A DNA stretch of 64,000 bases from positions 62,001 through 126,000 of the forward strand of contig JTDE01000313.1 in NCBI GenBank assembly GCA_014338405.1. The letters are read 5' to 3'. The notes beneath the pieces are model-generated. The model was given only the letters and a program-made list of their open reading frames with translations, was not told the DNA's origin and searched no databases. Position numbers and translations under genes: made by a program. Numbering within the stretch: the first letter of the stretch is position 1; every line of letters starts with the position of its first letter. The stretch is from Paragonimus skrjabini miyazakii. Its lineage: Eukaryota > Platyhelminthes > Trematoda > Plagiorchiida > Troglotrematidae. Below are positions 20,987 through 32,100 of the stretch, piece by piece.

Positions 20987-23268
20987 GTTAATGATAATTC
21001 CTCAAGGACATTTTTCTGATAATCCACTGAGGGCTTTCGAATGTTAACATCTGTCGAGATCATCGGTATCCGATTGTGCAACCCTGTCCTCTGCGCTCCG
21101 TAAAACTTCACGCAGACGTAATCCCCCTAGCTCATAGTAAGTGAAACTAACAATGCAGAACAGTGTTTGTGTAGCTATTATCAAACATGTGATGAGTGAT
21201 CTTTTTACTGGTCAACCTTCCTGTTCACTCTGCTAACCATATTTATAATTATTGTCCACCAACAAAATCCAGAAAACGATTCTTTTTTGCTGCTCCGTTG
21301 TATTAAAGATACACATATATTTTGTGATCTAAGCCAATCCGTTTGCTGCTTCCATCGTTTATTAAACAGATTGTAGTCTGAGGTGAGATAAGCTGCATCA
21401 CCAAATTGAGAACATGCGGGTTTAATGGGTGCTAACAGCAAACTGATAGGACATTTATCACAATGCGATGAAAACTTACAACATGGTTTAAAGACTCTGA
21501 GCAACGCATTTTACTCTCCGGAATTTTTTCGAATGAGTTTTGTATTGATTGTTAGGCAATTAACATTAGTCTCCGTTCTAGTCGTTCAAAATATAATGTG
21601 TAGATTTTGGATAAGGCAGGTATTCAAGCGTACTTTCCATTTTAGTCTAATCAGTGCCGCTAAAACTATATGTTCACTATCCCTATTAAAAGCTATAACG
21701 ATCAACGGTCATGACTTTTCCAACTATCCCGTTTGTAAACTGGAATCTTCGTTGATCCCTTCTACATACACTTTTCTGTGTAGATCTTCGACAGGAGGCC
21801 CGAAATGAACAAGGCGCTATTTCATTCACTTACACAAGTCATTTCACGCAGCGGATCTTTGTGTTTACTAACGAATTTCGTTCATTACTTAAACATTCAA
21901 TATCATCCAACCTACACTGTTTTTATCGTTGTTTGTTGTCTCGCTGTGTGGGCATCAGCTTATTTGTGCTTTTCCCTTTCTTGGTTGCTAATGTCAGTGC
22001 CAGACTAAGGTGAAACCGAACATTACACATGTTTACAGACATCGTTATAAGTCCGCAGATTGTTTCCCAGGCTAACGGTGATCTTTCAACTCGATGCCAG
22101 TTTGAAATATAGGCTGGCTTATTTGAGGGAAGTTGTCATAGGTCAATTCATTGGTGGAGATTTAGAATAACCTGCTTCTGCTGAACACTACGCATTAACT
22201 TTCCTCTTCTGTCAATGAGCGTCCTTCGATTTGTTCTCGTCATGCTGTTTATCGGGCGGATTATTAAACCATTACTCAGTCACACACGGTACGATACTAC
22301 ACTCACTCTTAATGATCAATTGTCCGGGACCGGATTCGTCCATGATTATGCCCAACAAGTGAAGACAGACCAAATTAGCAAACGTGTGGTCTTAAGGTAC
22401 TGCTTGTATCCACTTCAACACTTGTCCTATGAGCATCACTTGAGATGGCATAGGTGAGATAGTCGAGGCATTATCCACCAACACACATTCTGCGACAGAG
22501 TATCTGCTTACATCGGGTAGTTTCTCTCAATGACCACCTATAAAACTGTTATGATCACAGCAATTTTAGCCAGGTTAACAATTTGGTCCGGTAACTCTTT
22601 CCTGCCTCCATTGCAGATACAATAGGTACTCGACTTATTTAAGCTGTTGTCAGCATTCTGTATGCTGCTATAACTTATTTATGCCAAGTAAGATAGAGGA
22701 AGCTTCACCGTAAAATAAATTCTCAGTAAAAGGATGGACAAAAAAGAGATACTTCAGAAGTTTAGATAGTTATTGCGCCTCATTCACTCTTCACTTTTCA
22801 AGACAAAAACAGACTAAAGCATCAACAACTTTATCATTCTGAACAGACATTGAAACAAAATGTTGAACTATGATGAGTCTGGAAACACAAGTAGCGAGTT
22901 AATTGTCTCACTTCAGACTGGTGAAGTACACTGATGTCTCATCAGTTTACTTATTTATTTAACGATTGGAAATAAATTGCATGCAAGCATTCAAAGACCA
23001 TGACTATACAAGACAATCCAAGTTAACGTACCCAGTGAGACTAGAGCAATGAGTCTCAAACTGTTTTTGGTTTATCTCCTCATTGGCTTCATAAGTGTGA
23101 CGTAACTGCCTCCTTACTAATCTAAAGGCGACGCCATCACGCGCTCACCCTGAATAAAATCGATTATATTACCAAAATGAATAATATGCTAGGTAACAAT
23201 TCGAAAGTGACTGCGATGAAAACGAGAAAAGCCAAAATATCAATCGTAAAACGGACGTCGTTTAAAGC
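20987..23268. other. non-coding, nothing recognised
   Basis: Several random open frames up to 127 codons (21425-21808 +), none with motifs or convincing splice sites. No RNA gene or repeat found by eye. Confidence 0.5.
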
Positions 23269-23571
23269 CTATCGCAAGAGAAGATAGAAAAGGATAATAA
23301 ACGCATCCATTTTCGTGCGTGTCCATCCTACTGGAACTACAATTTGTAGTTTATACGGTTTACCCAAACTGCGCAAGAGGAGCTTTCTTTTGGAATGTTG
23401 TTTCAGCGTGTACAGTCGCATTATTCTCTGGTCAAATAGCTCGCCATTTTGCTTACAATCTTTAAGTTGGATGTAACAAAATGTAGTCTTTGAGACACAT
23501 TTCACTTCAACAGTGTTATCCAATGACCTGAATCTTAACCAACGAAAAGTGTTTGCCCACGTGCACCCCAA
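23269..23571 (-). CDS. possible NECAP-like (PHear domain) fragment, intronless
   Basis: In this 100-codon minus-strand frame the middle, VSKTTFCYIQLKDCKQNGEL, resembles the NECAP phrase with YIKLED and SGELFAQ. About 50 residues later VGWTRTKMDAFIILFYLLL falls where NECAP has GF-DRGDAFDFN--LQ, at nearly the right spacing. NECAP proteins bind clathrin adaptors through this N-terminal PH-like domain. The start of the domain (its first about 40 residues) is not visible upstream and no splice sites frame the block. It may be a diverged pseudogene, an exon with extended edges or a chance likeness. A CDS label is used only because the frame is intact. Confidence 0.3.
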   Translation of the reverse strand: MGCTWANTFRWLRFRSLDNTVEVKCVSKTTFCYIQLKDCKQNGELFDQRIMRLYTLKQHSKRKLLLRSLGKPYKLQIVVPVGWTRTKMDAFIILFYLLLR

Positions 23572-24529
23572 AATTTTAACTGAGTGAATCGCTGATACGT
23601 TATGAACTACCGTTCAGCTTAAGATTAACAACCAAATTTAAGGGTAGAAAGATGAAGTAACGATAACCCATTTTTTGATTCATCGCCTAGTGAAAATTAC
23701 AAACAGACATGAAACTAATCGACTTGGGATTTAGACACAGACATAACTAAGACAACACATTTGGCACGATTAGCCGGGATTCCACTGCAAACAGTATTGT
23801 AAGTGCTTAGCTCAGCCTAAAACAACCGAAATATAAACGGATGTATGAATTTTATGGGTGCTGCTACAATGCGAAAGGAAGGTGGCTCAACCTTGCACAG
23901 GAAACAGACTCAGAGTGGCCGACACATACTTTGACACGTTTGTCCTGTTAAGTCAAACGCAAAACCTCGTTATGCCAAAATCGACTTTCGACAAGCCGTA
24001 TTCTTTCAGAATGGCAGCCCTACATGTTTTATTCAGAAGGCAAACTAGGCGGTCGGGCCGCAATATAAGTCATTCTGTGTGAAAAAATATTTATTAGGTT
24101 CCGTTTCAAAGAAGAGCCAGTAATTAAATTCATCCCAATAAAGCTCAAGAGAACAATCAAAATAACCTAATTTAAATTTCAGTTGTGTCATTTTTCATTT
24201 GCTTCTCATTACCATGTCACAGCCAACATAAAGTTTCCTTGCTATACAACCGGCTTTTATGTATACTTGTTGGTTTACTCTAAGCATCATACATTGGTCA
24301 TAGTACATGGTGACTGTCTGATACGGCTAATAAACAAAACAGTGAATGGTGGGTCGGCATTGTCAGAATAAGACAAATGCTAATGTCGTGCATTTAATCA
24401 ATTCCAGTTATTACTATCCTTCGCATAGATGCAACAAGAATACAAAGTGACGAACACACGTTTTTGTGGTTTCATACTTAGATTAATATACGCAGATCTG
24501 ATGCATAGTCTGTTGTAGTTTTTATTTGG
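23572..24529. other. non-coding, nothing recognised
   Basis: Short open frames only (23858-24082 +, 24183-24371 +), with no motifs. Confidence 0.5.
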
Positions 24530-25389
24530 ATGGGCAGCTGCCAACCTAGATTATTGGGGGGTGAAAGTAAATTGGTCGAAAGAGCGAACCTTCATTGTGT
24601 AAACAGCTTTGGATTGTTTAAACGAATCGGAAGCACTTTGGCCACTGTCAGACGGCATTGCCGGATTGGTTTTGATTGGCTGACCGGAACTTTGTGGACG
24701 AGCCTAAACGGCTCGGTCTTATTAACTATGTAGTCTTGCCTGATGTCAAACTTTATGGGGAAACTTAGGAACGAGCAGCTCATTACCATAATAGTAAACT
24801 TGCACTTCTGTTGCCAATGCACTGACGATATCTTCGTCGTGGTCGATAGCTCATCGCTAATACCTAGTGGTTTCGGCGTGTTCAACCAAGCTCACATCTC
24901 TATTAATTTGACGCCAGAGGTCGAATTGACTAGTGCTTTCCACTTTTTTGACGTAGACTTAACTAGATGGCCTGACGGTCGGTTATAGGTGACTGAGCAT
25001 CGGAAGTCCATAGGAAGCAGACACTGCAAGAATTGTAGCGAGGTTTTGTCCCTTAAACAAAATCGGAATCTGCTTCATCGCCCCGGCCATATAGCAAAAA
25101 ATGTGTTGAAAAAATGAGATTGATTACAGACAAAATTTTGTTCAAGTTACTTCGAGGAAACGGTTATCCAGATACGTGTATCTCCAAAAATGTGACTGCT
25201 AACGTAATGACGCGCCAAATGGCTGCAGAGAGAAGGGCATTTATTATCGATCTCTTCTATAAAGACGAATTATTTATGAAGCTCCTCAATCGCCACCCAC
25301 AGTCTAATATTTCTAACGGTCACGCATCACTCGTAGTCTATCATCTGTCCAGACGCAACCAATATAAAAATAGTTTCAATGTTATATAA
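24530..25389 (+). pseudogene. Penelope-like element, reverse transcriptase palm and thumb (second PLE copy)
   Basis: A run of three frames gives consecutive PLE RT blocks. LWTSLNGS and SNFMGKL stand where PLEs have the -GVAMGSPLGP- and -F-G-LE- region. CTDDIFVVVDSSSL (about 24808-24850) is the catalytic YVDD-type box, with the usual Tyr changed to Thr. FHFFDVDLTRWPDGRL (about 24939-24986) is the -FLDV-V-R--DG-L- block. After a stop come FVPLKQNRNLLH, then NGYPDTCISKNVT (25152-25190) and FIIDLFYKDEL and LLNRHPQSNI. It ends at 25389 before any GIY-YIG domain. It overlaps in content with the first PLE but is not its missing half: the shared blocks differ strongly. Confidence 0.78.
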
Positions 25390-25494
25390 TTAATCCGCAT
25401 GACTAAAACCAGACAGAAACTGTCGACTGACATCTCTCGCCTCAGTGATACATTATCTACCACCCCCATCAAACCCATATAAATGTATTGTACT

Positions 25495-25534
25495 TAGCCT
25501 GATGATGAAACATCGAAAACGAGCTTGTTTGCTA
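25495..25534 (+). ncRNA. hammerhead ribozyme-like motif, copy 1
   Basis: The core CTGATGA (25499-25505) and GAAA (25515-25518) are both present. Stem I pairs TAGC (25495-25498) with GCTA (25531-25534). Stem III is short and nearly palindromic: A18-T29, A19-T28, C20-G27, G21-T26, A22-T25 (last two digits) with a GC loop. The cleavage triplet ends in T at 25530. Stem II is minimal and imperfect (TG-AAA-CA, or GATG-AAA-CATC if core bases join). Very short stem III is known in hammerheads of Penelope-like elements, which may work as dimers. It lies about 100 bp after PLE coding sequence. Confidence 0.6.
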
Positions 25535-25986
25535 CGCGTTTGTTTTCGTAGAATTGGTTTTCAAGCCATGATTGCGTGGAACCTAATACAGTTCGATTCT
25601 GGTGTCATTTGGGAAGTACGGACGTGATTACTCTGGTGCCACTTTACTTCTTCCAACAACGGCAGGTCTTAGCAACTTTGCTCAAGTGAGAGAATGACCT
25701 GCGCGCAAAGAGCAATGTTTCGCAGCCGTATTCCGTTATCCCCCGCAGCGGCCGGGATATTATAATTCACATCTCTGGTGTGTGCACGTATGACACAGTA
25801 GGTCAGCTTAACTATGACGTCAACACTGATTATATAACCCGGATGGAATAGGTGGGTCCAAATAGCTCGGGAGATCTTTTGTTGCTATGCCGTCGTCAAC
25901 CCGACGGGATATTGTTTGTGTCTTGTTATCTGATCAATGTAACCCGGTCGAACTGACAACTATTTTCATATTCATTATATTGCATT

Positions 25987-26026
25987 TGGCTTGTAGGTGA
26001 CACACTGAAAACGAGCTTGTTCGCCA
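25987..26026 (+). ncRNA. hammerhead-like motif, copy 2 (core decayed)
   Basis: The same layout as copy 1: 16 nt between stem I and GAAA (26007-26010) and an identical stem III sequence AACGAGCTTGTT. A C at the cleavage position (26022) is followed by stem I GCCA (26023-26026), which pairs with TGGC (25987-25990). The CTGATGA box has become TTGTAGG, so it should be inactive. Stem I has changed on both sides relative to copy 1 (TAGC/GCTA to TGGC/GCCA), preserving pairing. Confidence 0.5.
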
Positions 26027-28809
26027 CGATTGGGGTTATGATTAGGGGGATTTATTGTGGTTACTTACGATTTACTGAAAAGCCGACTTAAGCGCGGATG
26101 TTCCTCATTAGACTAACAGTGACAAACAGGCGAACGAATACGATCTAAATTTCAGACAGAATAGTTAGGTAATCAAGAGTGTGAACCCACAGGTGTTCGC
26201 GAGTATTAAGAGTAACTATCATAATACTTCAAATTACCAACGTCTGAGAATCACGGTTGTTATGGATTTGCATTTAAGTTGCTAAACCAAAGTCAGATCT
26301 GTGACTGTGTACGTAACACGACAAAGCCAAAAGAATATGGTGAACCATCTGTGCAGTATCGTCAGGTGACAACACACAAACATAGACGGGAGTGAATCAG
26401 TGTGTACGGATAAGTTTGCGTTACAAGATTACTTTGTTCAATTCGAACAACGTGCTGAAATGACACAAAAACACCTAGTACACTTAGTACAAACTGGAAA
26501 TGTCGTTAATTGTTGAAGACAATTACTTCCCAGAACGATCAGTAATATTTGGGATATTGACTTTTGTGATTCCAGTGAGACTAAAGACGACATGGTTGTA
26601 GCCGTAGCAGATGTAATATAAAACCCCAGATATCGCCGGAGGTTCTTTAATACGACCTGGCCGTTGCCTTGTCTAACTGGTTAGAAAATTCCCACTGAAG
26701 TCATAACAATAACAAGGTTTTTTCATACAGCTATTTGCAACACAACACTTATGAGATTATTTACCATGATAAGCTGAAAAACTAGTTAATAGTGAGATTT
26801 CAGACCACGTGTTTGTTAACGTCAACGCAATTCTTTTTTTAATCTTCTTAATTTTATTGAGTATGTATCAGATGTGCACGGACGTCGGTGTTGTGTGTCT
26901 ACCACAACACAATCTCTACAGGTTTGATGCAGATACATCTGCACACAGGTCCGCCGATCAACATGTGCAGTTCCATATACATCCTTTTACTTCATCTAAT
27001 CAGCCGCTCAAAATCTTGAAAATCAGGTTAGTCGTAAACTCCGTGAATAATTTATCATGGTTATTCACTAGCTCTTGTGCTTAAGAGATTTTACGCTTAG
27101 CACCGGATGAACTGTATTCTTGACCTTGGAAATCATTAATGTCAAAAAGCCGCACGTCTGGGACCACAGTCATAACTAATTCACTTTGCACCCGAGAGAC
27201 AGAAACGTCAAACAAACTCGAACCCTTGAGCTTTGATGCTTGCGTTTACTCAAGCCCACTGGGTAGTTTAAACAGATAAATAATGGAGTGATAACAAAAT
27301 AGATCTTTTAAAATGAGGATCCACTACTTGTATTTTCATCAACCCTACATGCTTAGATTTTGACTGTTAGTTCATGTATAAGAATGTGAATCCATGTTTT
27401 ATCATTTCTTATGGTGACTGTCCACCCACCCACTCTCTTTTTGCAAATGTCAGCAACGAGGCGACCAACTGATGATCTGGCAACCATGCTATAATTCAAG
27501 AACTATAATTTATGCTTTTATCCTCGACGCAGGGCCTAGTGACCCATCTTAATCGAGTTACTAACATCAGGGAGAACAACGAGAAACTGAAGAAACAAAA
27601 GGACTCAGAAGGAACACTTGCCAGTGGTAGCAGTTAAATCTTTTCCGATACTAGATCGATTTGGACAACTATCTCGTGTTTTCCCCTTTTGTTGGTGTAA
27701 TGATTTCACTAAACGGGGACAATACTGCGAACAAAAAATCATTAAAGATAGACCAATTAGTTGTGTATAACACTTCATTTTTTTTTATAACTGTGTCTCA
27801 CTTCTTGGTAGTTTAAATACAACAATTAACCAGCCGTTTTACAATTTGACTTAAATGTTTGTGTTGTAGATCGATTGTACTAATACAGTAATTTAACTAC
27901 GTCGCTGTTTGGTTAAAACCTAGTCAAAACTTCCGTTCTTCAGAGTTCGTTGGAAGAGTATGTGTATATTGGAATTGGTACAGGATCTAAGTTCAATTTA
28001 ATTAGATGGTCTGACAATCTGTTGTTCAGAATGTGTAATATGTAAGTAGTTGAAGAGTCTGTACAATCTTATACCATGAAAATATCCCGACTGCTGCATT
28101 GAATCAAGCGGTTTAACCATATACTATAGGAGTGCTATCCTACCTACTGCGTACAGCTGAGGGGATTGTCATCTGTATGTATAAGTGTGTGTGTGCGTAC
28201 ACAAAATTTCCAGCAGGCACTTCACCTCACTTAGTTGAACTCCAGTCCACTGCCAACTGCTGTCTTCACGCGCCCAAATCTTTTAATCTTCCTTCTGCAA
28301 TCCCTGGATTTCAAATCTCAGCCGAGTTTCACTTCACTTTCTACCACCTTTCAGTATTGTTATCATGTCTGCCAAATATCTTTCATGTTATTCTCAATTA
28401 AGCAAGTGATTCTCTTGTTTTTTTTTCAAAATATTTATTCAGAGTAACCTAAAATATGGCATTACTTCATGCAGTTATATATCTTTTATTCATCTAGTGT
28501 GATTCAAAATAGAGAGCTCTAAGCAAGAACAGGGGGGATATACTTATTTTTACATTATATTAGACGGTATATGAATGCAAGTTACTCATTCGTAACAACA
28601 GATGACCATCATATTACAAATCACATACAATAGCCATTAAAAGTACGTGTATTTGCCGGATGCCGAGTTTCATCCTTCATTGAAATACATCTGAGTTCGT
28701 ATCGATCTTATACTGACGATCTTTAATGAAATATAGTCAAATAATGCTAAGGTGAGTGGTGTATATCGATAATCGGTGAAGGGTTTTGGTTGATGCGTGT
28801 TGAACGTCA
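26027..28809. other. non-coding, nothing recognised
   Basis: AT-rich sequence with short open frames only. No further PLE blocks, such as a GIY-YIG domain, could be seen after the two hammerhead-like motifs. Confidence 0.5.
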
Positions 28810-29130
28810 CTCACAGTCCCATTCTTCTAGACTTTTCGGTCACTCCCTTTTGAGAAAAAGTACTGTGCTCCAATTTCGCTCCTGTCAAAGCTCGTCAACA
28901 TTACATATTCATGCTGTGGCACTGTCTTCTAGTCTGGCTTATTGTTACGGTCCGCCTGTAGTGCTTATTTTCTGATGTATCCGGACAATCTGAATATTAC
29001 TCGCAAGTGAATGTGGCTGAGCGCTTGCATTTGATGGTTTCGTTGTGCTTGATCTGAAGTCAATGAGGCAGCCATCAAAATGGATGTTTCATGAAAGCGT
29101 GGCTGGAATTCTAATCCAGGCCGTGATAAG
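28810..29130. repeat. inverted pair of SINE-like repeats, diverged
   Basis: 28810-28960 aligns in minus orientation with the SINE body seen at 54172-54310: shared TAGAC, AAAAAGTACT, TTTCGCTC, AGCTCGTCA and ATATTC. 29055-29130 aligns in plus orientation with its tRNA-like head: TTTCATGAAAGCGTGGC then GGAATTCTAATCC, where the latter stands for the B box. This is an older version of the head-to-head pair at 54121-54932. Confidence 0.5.
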
Positions 29131-32100
29131 AATAAGAAATATCTACTGGAATTCGAAGGCTGAGTGTTCTTCAACGTACGTGCATAGTGGTCTGCAACAA
29201 AGGTCATTAGATATGATCAACTACTAACGACCATCGCACATTTTAGTAAATTCACTTGTCCTGTGTGGGAACCGCAATGTTATTCTCTGTGTACCCCTCG
29301 CTTAGTAGTCACTGTAACGTGAAATTGATCACGTGATCAGCATTGGACTTAACTTGCATAAGTTATAGTCCGAGATACACAAGGGTAGAAGTTTGAAGCA
29401 GCTATTTCCAGACTTATTCTGTTACAGTCTAGACACATTTATTTCATCTACTAAGTTGAAAACTTTTTTGCAAATTATGTTGTAAACTGTGTCAGCATTC
29501 TAGTTAATGTTTTTTATCGAATTAATTTGATGTCAACACAGGAGTTGTCCTAAAATTGAAAGCAAATGTTCGGTTTGTGATTCTAATTGGTTTGACATTG
29601 TAAAGAGCATTACACGTAACCAATTTTTATCGGTTTTTTAATCTATTCGCAAGGACGTTTTCCGAACTGGTTGTTTGCTTGCTCGAAAACCGTATGAGAA
29701 ACTGGCCAACCATTTTCATCTCCTGTCATGTAATTCAAATTATCCAAGAATTGTTTTGTTCCTCTGCGTGATTTTCCTGCTCTCGTTCACTCCAATTTTC
29801 GTCGTTCGCCTGATTTGTTTTAAGTTTTATTGCTTTTGTGGTTTGCCACCTTTGCCTCGTTGTAAAAGGTGAGCAACTTGTACTCATTCATCTCTGATGT
29901 TATGGCGCATTGGAAAGAATGACATTCGAACTATCCACTTTCAGTTTCTGTGATGTTGTATAAAAATTAATTAGTTATGCCGACTAATTCTTCGGTTTAG
30001 TCTTGTCACACTGGCTAGTATGTACTTCACTTTTGCTCCATGGCATGTAGGAAAGTCTATTATTGACTGGAAGTCCGAGATATGGAGTGTCACTCCAGAT
30101 TGATGGAAATCTGAGTCGTTTGGTCGACTACCTGAAAGTGAATCGTTAACTTATGACCGTCCGTGCCAGAGGCAATGCAGAGCAGTTCCTGGGAGATATC
30201 CCATTTTCATGTAACTGGTGAGCCCAAAACGAGATGTGGAATTCTTTAATGAATGAATTTTTAATGAACGGCTAACTATGTTATTAGAAGTTTTTACTAT
30301 CTAAATTTGGATTTCTTCTCAGACCTACACAAAACCATAGGTTGTCTCATGTAACGAATACTAATCCTGTTGTTTCCGCATTATGTGACCAGTTGAACAG
30401 GCAACAACCATTAACTGTATATCGCACGATGAATTAGCGTTTGTAAAACAGAAACCATTCCCAGCTATTCTTGAATAATTTACTGCAATTTACTGGATTT
30501 GAGGTCGTCAAATTCGGTCTTCTTTTATTTACACTGTATCTGAGGACCGTATTACCTGACCCTTACAAAAAGCCGATATACTAGAATGTGCCCAGCTGTG
30601 ACCAAACATGAGAAGTGAATATTTGAGCGTATGTTCATTTGTTTCCTGAGCGAGCGGATAAGAGGTTACTTGCTGAGGACAGAGGTGGTGCAGAATGAAA
30701 GCATATGGCTAGGAAGAGTTGATACACTCACTAAATCCTTAACAAGATGTGATGAGGTTCAAAAAGGTGTTCATACCCCGATGAGCAGTGCAATGTGATA
30801 TGATGCTCTCAGTAGGCGGGTGATCAACTAGAATTTCGTAGCTCACAGGGTAAATAATAATTTTGATCAAAGATTATTGTTTCTTGAACTCCGCATTCCC
30901 ATCTTTGCATACAGTTGTCGATATAGAGTGCAGTGGAATGAGAGAGAAAGAGAGTGAGCAGTGGAACAGTATACTTATGAAAAAGAAGTGAGTTGATCGG
31001 GAGTTGACTCATACTCTGCACACAGAAACCGACCCATTTTAAAGGTTATCAAACACTGAGCAATCAAACGTTTAGCATTCTTTGTGCGTTTATACTAAAA
31101 TGGGCATTAGGTCTATCGAGTGTAAAGAAATCGGCCTCTCTGGAACTTACAACCGTGATTGATAAATGGACGCTTTTATTCAAATTAATCACACACCAAG
31201 CTTCGTGCTATCCACGTAAAACAAATCTTCGCGTTCAAACCATGGAATTATTATAGTATCCAAACAGATGAAAATCACAGGTTACGGATCATTTTCCTTC
31301 GCCTCATGTTTTTTTGAATGGTGTATGATGAAGGTTCCTGTAAGAACCTTCCAAGAAACCATTTCAACCCCTAGCTGTCCCCATCAACACATATCGCTCA
31401 CACCTCACTTACTCCCCTCAGTTCCCCATTAACATTTATGTGCATGCTTCTAGTGCCCCCCCAACAAGAGGTGGCACAGTAACTTCTCAACAGGACCAAA
31501 CTTAAGCATCCATTTGGGTTTGATACTTTAGCTTCTGTTTCCAAGTTTTAAACCCTGTTGTACACCATATTTGCTCGTACGGATGAAAAGTTGGTATCTT
31601 CATATTAGATGAAGTTTTGTACGCTTCACTTGCTAGTAGCATTTTCATAATCAGATGGTAAAACATCTCACTTTTTTCGGTATACAAGTTTCTCAGTTTT
31701 CAGTTATTTTGAATGCCTTTATGTCCTTCCAAATGTTAATAAACACAAGCTGACATTAACCCGTTTACAGTCCACTTACTGTGTGAAATATATTAGTAAG
31801 CAAAACATGAACGTGTTATTTATTGTTTCTGGAGCGACGCAACACTTTTAACATCACATTCATATGTTTTTGTTAATGAGTTTTTCAGGAACTAGTGCAG
31901 ATACGACCGGTACTGTGGAAGAACACTTGTAATGTTTTCATCAGCTATTTCTAAATCAGTTAGCCTCATATGTCGATAACTTGAGTAAATGGTCGTTAAA
32001 CTATTTGAATATAGATTTGAACAATTAAGCCATTAACGGGGTGTGATATTTCGTCCCTGACACCATCTGGTTTTAAACAGTTTCGTTTTACTTGTAATGG

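Noticed and set aside
21425..21808. 127-codon open frame as a gene
   Set aside because: No motif, random composition, surrounded by stop-rich DNA.
29326..29339. 14-bp palindrome TGATCACGTGATCA as operator
   Set aside because: Isolated short palindrome in eukaryotic non-coding DNA, expected by chance in 64 kb.
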